From: Myxococcales bacterium
GTDB taxonomy: Bacteria; Myxococcota_A; Polyangia; Nannocystales; Nannocystaceae
Reading direction: 5' to 3'
Assembly (NCBI GenBank): GCA_020633315.1
Contig: JACKDV010000020.1
Span: forward strand, 1-64,000
Length of the DNA stretch: 64,000 nucleotides
In this document: piece after piece, positions 54,496 through 64,000 of the stretch
Numbering within the stretch: the stretch's first letter is position 1
Layout of the letters: each line of letters begins with the position of its first letter
The notes under the pieces: generated by a model
Database searches by the model: none
The model's input: the letters and a program-made list of their open reading frames with translations, nothing else
What the model was told of the DNA's origin: nothing
Position numbers and translations under genes: made by a program

Positions 54496-55416
54496 CTACC
54501 CCTTCCCCCCCGGCTCATCCTCGATCTCCGAGACCAACAACCTCCGCACGCTCACATCGAGGTCCCCCTGCACCACCCGCATGATGCTGTGCAGCTCCCC
54601 CGTCCCCACCCGCAGCCGACTCATCAGCTCCGCCCGAGTCTCCCGCAGCAACGACTTGCGTGCCTTCTCGATCCACCGAAACGCGGTGGTGCGATGCACC
54701 CGATAGATCGCCCCCACCTGATCGATGTTGAGCCCATGGATCACCTGGTGCCGCAGCAAGTTCCGCTCCCGCGGCGTGAGGTTCCCGAACGCCTTCTGCA
54801 GCGACTCCTTGAACTCGTTCTTGTACACCCGCTGGATGTAGTCGAGCTCCGGGTCCTCGTTGGGCGCCGGCATGGCCCCGAGCATCTCGGACTCCACCGG
54901 GATCTCCTTGCCCGCGTTGTTCTGCCGCACGATGTCCACGATCATCCGCAGCGCCGTCACCCGCACCCAGCTCCGCAGATCACCACGCCCCGCATAGTCG
55001 GCGATCTTGGGCGGCTTGACCCCCCGCGACACGAACAGCTTGTTGCGCAGCAGCTGCCGGAACTCGTCCTTGCTGAGGTTGACGTTGCCCGAGCGCGCGA
55101 TCGCGAGATCGATGTCGCGCCCGTACTCGTCCTCGAACAACGCCAGCGCTCGATCCTCCCCCGCCGCGCAGGCGGCCGCGAGGTAGAGATCGCCCGCGCG
55201 CAGCGATCCCAGCGCCGAGGGATCGGTCTTGCTCCCCGCCACCCGGGCCACGTGGGCGACCAGCCCTTCCTCGCTCACCGACAGGGGACCGCGGGCCGCC
55301 ATCGCGCCGTCGACCATCGTGCGCAGCTCGTCGTCGAGCGACGCATGAGCCTCGAACGCATCCCGGACCGACTCGTCGAGGGCCGCGACGAAGGCCTGGT
55401 GAAGCGCGGAGCTCAT
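54496..55416 (-). CDS. Sigma-70 family factor, divergent from a TPR-kinase
   Basis: 306 residues. The N-terminal 95 residues are an extension; region 2 follows: DLYLAAACAAGEDRALALFEDEY, LRNKLFV, DLRSWVRVTALRMIVDIVRQ. Region 4 near the end: NLTPRERNLLRHQVIHGLNIDQVGAIYRVHRTTAFRWIEKARKSLL. This pattern resembles the large ECF-like sigma factors typical of myxobacteria. ATG 55416 lies 8 nt after TAAGGT (55425-55430). Divergent from the kinase at 55604, the same arrangement as at 31.2 kb. Confidence 0.88.
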   Translation of the reverse strand: MSSALHQAFVAALDESVRDAFEAHASLDDELRTMVDGAMAARGPLSVSEEGLVAHVARVAGSKTDPSALGSLRAGDLYLAAACAAGEDRALALFEDEYGRDIDLAIARSGNVNLSKDEFRQLLRNKLFVSRGVKPPKIADYAGRGDLRSWVRVTALRMIVDIVRQNNAGKEIPVESEMLGAMPAPNEDPELDYIQRVYKNEFKESLQKAFGNLTPRERNLLRHQVIHGLNIDQVGAIYRVHRTTAFRWIEKARKSLLRETRAELMSRLRVGTGELHSIMRVVQGDLDVSVRRLLVSEIEDEPGGKG

Positions 55417-55603
55417 CGCCGCCGACCTTAGCAGGCCGCGCGGGTAGCGTACGAGGCCCCATCCCGGGCCACGGCCCCGTGGCCATATCGTGACGCTCAC
55501 GGGCGATGCCCGAATCGAGCTCCCCGCTCGAGGTCGTTGAATGTCGTGGGCGCACCTACGGTCGAACCGCCCGCTCGCCGGCCCGGCGAGCCCCACGAGC
55601 CCG

Positions 55604-58319
<2,716 letters not shown>

Positions 58320-58324
<5 letters not shown>

Positions 58325-58403
58325 TCCGAGCCCTCGCCGAGCGAGCCCGGTCACCCGAGCCTCGCCGAGCTGGACGGGGGCTGATCCGAGCCCTCGCCGA
58401 GCG
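58320..58403. repeat. 24-bp direct repeat, 60 bp apart, after the kinase gene
   Basis: Identical copies at 58320-58343 and 58380-58403; the first includes the kinase stop codon. Each contains CCGAGCCCTCGCCGAGCG. A partial third version lies between them. Could reflect a short duplication of the 3' end. Confidence 0.75.
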
Positions 58404-58572
58404 GCTGCGGGAACGAGGCGCCCGCGACGGAAAACGCTGGGGCCGGCGAGCGCTGCGGGCCTTCGGGACCGCCGGCCATGGACCGCAGTCCAGGCCGTGA
58501 CGCTCGTCCGCCGCCAAGCCCCCGCGAGCCCAGCCCACCGCGAGTGGCACCGTGTGTGCAACGTGGCCCGGC

Positions 58573-59040
58573 ATGCGCAAGATCCTCCTCGCCTCCCTGC
58601 TCGGCCTTCCCTTCGCCTTCACCGTCAGCACCCCGGCCCACGCGGCCGAGCCCGCTGCGACCAACCCGCGGGTCGAGGACCTCCAGGAGTGGCGGCAGGC
58701 GTGGCAGGGCCTGAGCGCCGACGATCGCGAGACCCTCCAGCAGGCGTGGGGACGGGCGGCCGATGCCCTGCGCGGCCTCACCCCCGAGCAGCGCCAGCAG
58801 CTGCGCGCGGCCACCCGCGACTTCCTCAAGCGCCTGTCGCAGCGCTACGCCGAGCTCGACGACGCCCAGAAGCAGGCGCTCGCCGACGCCTACCAGCGCT
58901 GGGTCGCCGCCTACCGGGCCCTCGACGCCTCCGACAAGCAGGCGGCCCTGCACCGCCTGGCCGAGGCCATCGACGGCCTGCAGTCCGCCTCCGCCGAGGC
59001 CAAGGCCCGGCTCCACGCCATGGTCGACAGCCTCGGCTGA
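58573..59040 (+). CDS. Secreted helical protein (DUF3106-like)
   Basis: 155 residues. Signal peptide KILLASLLGLPFAFTVSTPAHA, then helices repeating a WR/Q...LSADDRETLQQAWGRAADALRGLTPEQRQQLR pattern, as in DUF3106 and related periplasmic proteins with LTPEQR-type motifs. Probably periplasmic. The start is ATG 58573; a GC-rich 248-bp intergenic stretch precedes it and no TANNNT or ribosome site is evident. Confidence 0.7.
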   Translation: MRKILLASLLGLPFAFTVSTPAHAAEPAATNPRVEDLQEWRQAWQGLSADDRETLQQAWGRAADALRGLTPEQRQQLRAATRDFLKRLSQRYAELDDAQKQALADAYQRWVAAYRALDASDKQAALHRLAEAIDGLQSASAEAKARLHAMVDSLG

Positions 59041-59061
59041 CCCGCCCGCGACCGGGGGCGA

Positions 59062-60000
<939 letters not shown>

Positions 60001-60184
60001 GGGGCCGGGATTCTACTCCAGACCGGGTCCCATCCGACGGCGCGCCCGGCCGGCGCCGCGACGGCCCGACCAGGCCCCACGGGCCGCGACGCCCGGGGTC
60101 CGCCCTACGCCCAGTGCGTGACCCCCGGATCGACCAAGGGCTCGCGGGGCGGCGCTCGCCTCCCCGCGGCTACCATCGCTCGTC

Positions 60185-61132
60185 ATGTCCTCCGTACCGA
60201 CCGTGCTGCTGCGCTACCGAGACCACCAAGACTTCGAGGCCGCCCGCGACCAGCTGCACGCGCTGGGCCCCGCCGCGATGCGAGAGGTGCTCGCGGCCGC
60301 CCACGATCCCGCCTGGGCCGACGCGCTGCCCCTGCTGGTGATGGCGCTCAGCGACGTGCTCTACCCGCCCGCGCTGTCCTCGATGCGCCAGTGGATGGAG
60401 CACGACGACGTCGAGGGCATCGCCCTGCCCGCGGCCTCCGCCCTCGACCGCACGGCCGGCGGTCGCTTCGGCGTCGACGCCTACTGGAGCGGCGACTGGA
60501 GCGGCATCGAGGACACCTTCGCCGCGCTCGCCCGCTGGTGGGACGAGGGCAACGCCTGCCCCACCAGCGAGGCGGCCTGGCTCGCCGAGCGCCTCGCCAA
60601 GCGCACGGCGCAGCAGCAGGCCGTGCCCCCGCCCTCGCCCGCGCTGTCGGCCGCCGACCAGGCCGAGCTGCGCCCCATCCTCATCGCCATGGTGCAGGGC
60701 TTCCGCGCCCTCGACCCCCGCGTGCAGCACCGGCTCGAGCACCGGGCGGTCGCGCGGGTGCTGCCGATCTGGACGCGCTTCGCTCCCCACGATGCCCGGC
60801 CCGCCGAGGCCCTCGCGGTGGTCGGCCGATACCTCCGCGGCGAGGCCAGCGAGGACGCGCTCGCCGACGCCCGCCAACACGCGCTCGCGTGCACCGAGCA
60901 GGCCAACGCCGCCGCCGCGTGGAATTCGATCCACCAGGCCTGGATGCGGCCCGACGCCAAGGCGGCCGCCAACGTGGCGCAGGCCATCGCCTACCTGTGC
61001 AGCCCCGAGCCCGGCAACCGCCTGCAGGGCCTGCACTTCGCCCGCGACGCGGTGGAGTGGAGCGGCGCCGGAGGGCTGGCGGTGTGGGATGAGCTCCAGT
61101 GGCAGCACGAGCAGGTGAAGGGGGCAGGGTAG
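60185..61132 (+). CDS. Hypothetical helical (HEAT-like) protein
   Basis: 315 residues, soluble, mostly amphipathic helices in pairs (PALSSMRQWMEHDDVEGIALPAASAL, LAERLAKRTAQQQ, LRPILIAMVQGFRALDPRVQHRLEHRAVARVL), consistent with a HEAT-like solenoid. No catalytic motif. ATG 60185 lies 8 nt after TACCAT (60171-60176). Nothing in the neighbourhood gives a role. Confidence 0.7.
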   Translation: MSSVPTVLLRYRDHQDFEAARDQLHALGPAAMREVLAAAHDPAWADALPLLVMALSDVLYPPALSSMRQWMEHDDVEGIALPAASALDRTAGGRFGVDAYWSGDWSGIEDTFAALARWWDEGNACPTSEAAWLAERLAKRTAQQQAVPPPSPALSAADQAELRPILIAMVQGFRALDPRVQHRLEHRAVARVLPIWTRFAPHDARPAEALAVVGRYLRGEASEDALADARQHALACTEQANAAAAWNSIHQAWMRPDAKAAANVAQAIAYLCSPEPGNRLQGLHFARDAVEWSGAGGLAVWDELQWQHEQVKGAG

Positions 61133-61158
61133 CGCGAGCCCCGTGCTGGCCTTTCGCG

Positions 61159-61296
61159 GTGGAGCGGAGCTTCAACACCGCGGGGCCGTGTCGAGCGTCG
61201 CGCCACTACATGCTGCCTCCGCTGCGACGCCTTCCCCAGGTTTGTAGGATCATCGAGCGCGAGCACTACTACTTCGTGATCCATGCGCCACGGCCT
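61159..61296 (+). pseudogene. N-terminal remnant of an AAA+ ATPase (PD-(D/E)XK-associated type)
   Basis: From GTG 61159 the frame reads FNTAGPC, HYMLPPLRRLP and YYFVIHAPRP, the typical opening of a common AAA+ ATPase group, in which FNTAGPC...HYMLP...YFVVHAPRQTGKTT runs straight into Walker A. Here the sequence breaks off right after APRP: no GKT follows and the next 60 bp are unrelated, with a stop by 61350. So only about the first 46 residues remain. These ATPases often carry or neighbour PD-(D/E)XK nuclease-like domains, as does the remnant at 1-211. Confidence 0.65.
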
Positions 61297-61361
61297 CGCG
61301 ACCCAAGATCCAACCGACTTGGATCGACGATCACGGTGCTGCGCGCGTAGGCCGACCTCCC

Positions 61362-63482
<2,121 letters not shown>

Positions 63483-63582
63483 GGGCGGAGGGTAGCAGCG
63501 CGGCCGCGCCCGTCGGCCCGCCGGCGCAGGCGTCCTGACGGGACGGTGGCAACAGAGGCGCGGGGCCGGCATCATCCGCCCC

Positions 63583-64000
63583 GTGCAGGGCCTGTACGCG
63601 ATCGTGGACCTCCCGCACCCGCACGGGCTGGCGCCGGTCGAGCTCACCCGCGCCATGCTCGGCGAGCGTCTCGGGGGCGGGGACGACGGGGCGTCGGTGA
63701 TCCAGCTCCGCGCCAAGCAGGCGACCACCGCCCAGCGCGTGCAGTGGCTGGCCCAGATGGCGCCGCTGTGCCGCCGCGCCGGCACGCTGCTGGTGGTCAA
63801 CGACGACCTCGAGGCCGCCCTGAGCGGCGAGGCCGACGGGCTGCACCTGGGGCAGGACGATCCCCACGCCGACGACCTGCCCACGATCCGCGCGCGCGCG
63901 ACCGCGGCCGCTCGGCCCTCGCTCCGCATCGGGCTGTCCACGCACGACCTGGCCCAGCTCCGCGCGGCGGGCCGGCGCTCCCCCGACTACCTGGCGTTGG
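63583..64000 (+). CDS. thiE: Thiamine-phosphate synthase (ThiE), 5' part
   Basis: Runs off the window after about 139 residues. From GTG 63583: LYAIVDLP, SVIQLRAKQATTAQRV (phosphate-site strand and Lys), GTLLVVNDDLEAALSGEADGLHLGQDD and RIGLSTHDLAQL, all typical of the ThiE TIM barrel. It couples hydroxymethylpyrimidine diphosphate to the thiazole phosphate. No TPP riboswitch-like sequence is seen in the 100 bp before it, which also carries the divergent uvrB promoter. Confidence 0.88.
   Translation, partial: MQGLYAIVDLPHPHGLAPVELTRAMLGERLGGGDDGASVIQLRAKQATTAQRVQWLAQMAPLCRRAGTLLVVNDDLEAALSGEADGLHLGQDDPHADDLPTIRARATAAARPSLRIGLSTHDLAQLRAAGRRSPDYLAL

Noticed and set aside
63483..63582. TPP riboswitch before thiE
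   Set aside because: The region is short and lacks the conserved CTGAGA and ACCTG-type elements.

Overview
The window is very GC-rich, tightly packed and full of lipoproteins, Hanks-type Ser/Thr kinases with TPR tails, and short Cys-rich secreted proteins. Gene content and protein style point to a Myxococcota bacterium, most like the Nannocystineae. This is inferred from protein character; no rRNA or tRNA gene was seen.

Layout. 0-12 kb: a truncated, frameshifted DUF4351-type fragment, a VWA lipoprotein, a ferritin-like/ATP-grasp fusion, a GT-C glycosyltransferase, a metzincin-type protease and a SWIM-SNF2 helicase. 12-18 kb: a glutaredoxin/IscA-like/rhodanese fusion, two MscS channels, a zincin and ATP-grasp pair with ATGA overlap, and a WG-repeat lipoprotein. 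18-25.5 kb: a TPR-like membrane protein, a frameshifted lipoprotein, a DUF486 protein, a beta-propeller lipoprotein, a divergent TetR/cytochrome P450 pair with two matching operators, and a GNAT. 25.5-32.5 kb: an accessory-looking island with a kinase, two trypsin-like proteases (one with an N-terminal effector-associated domain, EAD), a small beta-rich protein, an ECF sigma factor and a two-domain EAD-like adaptor. 33-51.7 kb: mostly envelope lipoproteins and enzymes, including a four-gene operon with formimidoylglutamate deiminase and a retropepsin-like protein, an SGNH-like protein, an amidohydrolase and MurB. 51.8-64 kb: a TetR regulator, three Ser/Thr kinases, a second sigma factor divergent from a TPR-kinase, a decayed AAA+ ATPase fragment, UvrB, and the start of ThiE.

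How the genes may work together. The EAD island is the best candidate for an undescribed system. EADs are known adaptor domains of bacterial conflict systems, where they bring proteases and other effectors to sensors. Here the putative operon kinase - protease - beta-rich protein - EAD-protease is divergent from a sigma factor, and the sigma gene converges on the EAD adaptor. No STAND NTPase or nuclease is visible in or next to it. A second sigma/TPR-kinase divergent pair lies at 54.5-58.3 kb.

A pattern across the window: about twenty genes carry a TANNNT hexamer, usually preceded by GC, GG or TG, 5-11 nt before the start codon and no Shine-Dalgarno sequence. This suggests widespread leaderless transcription, and I used it to choose several start codons.
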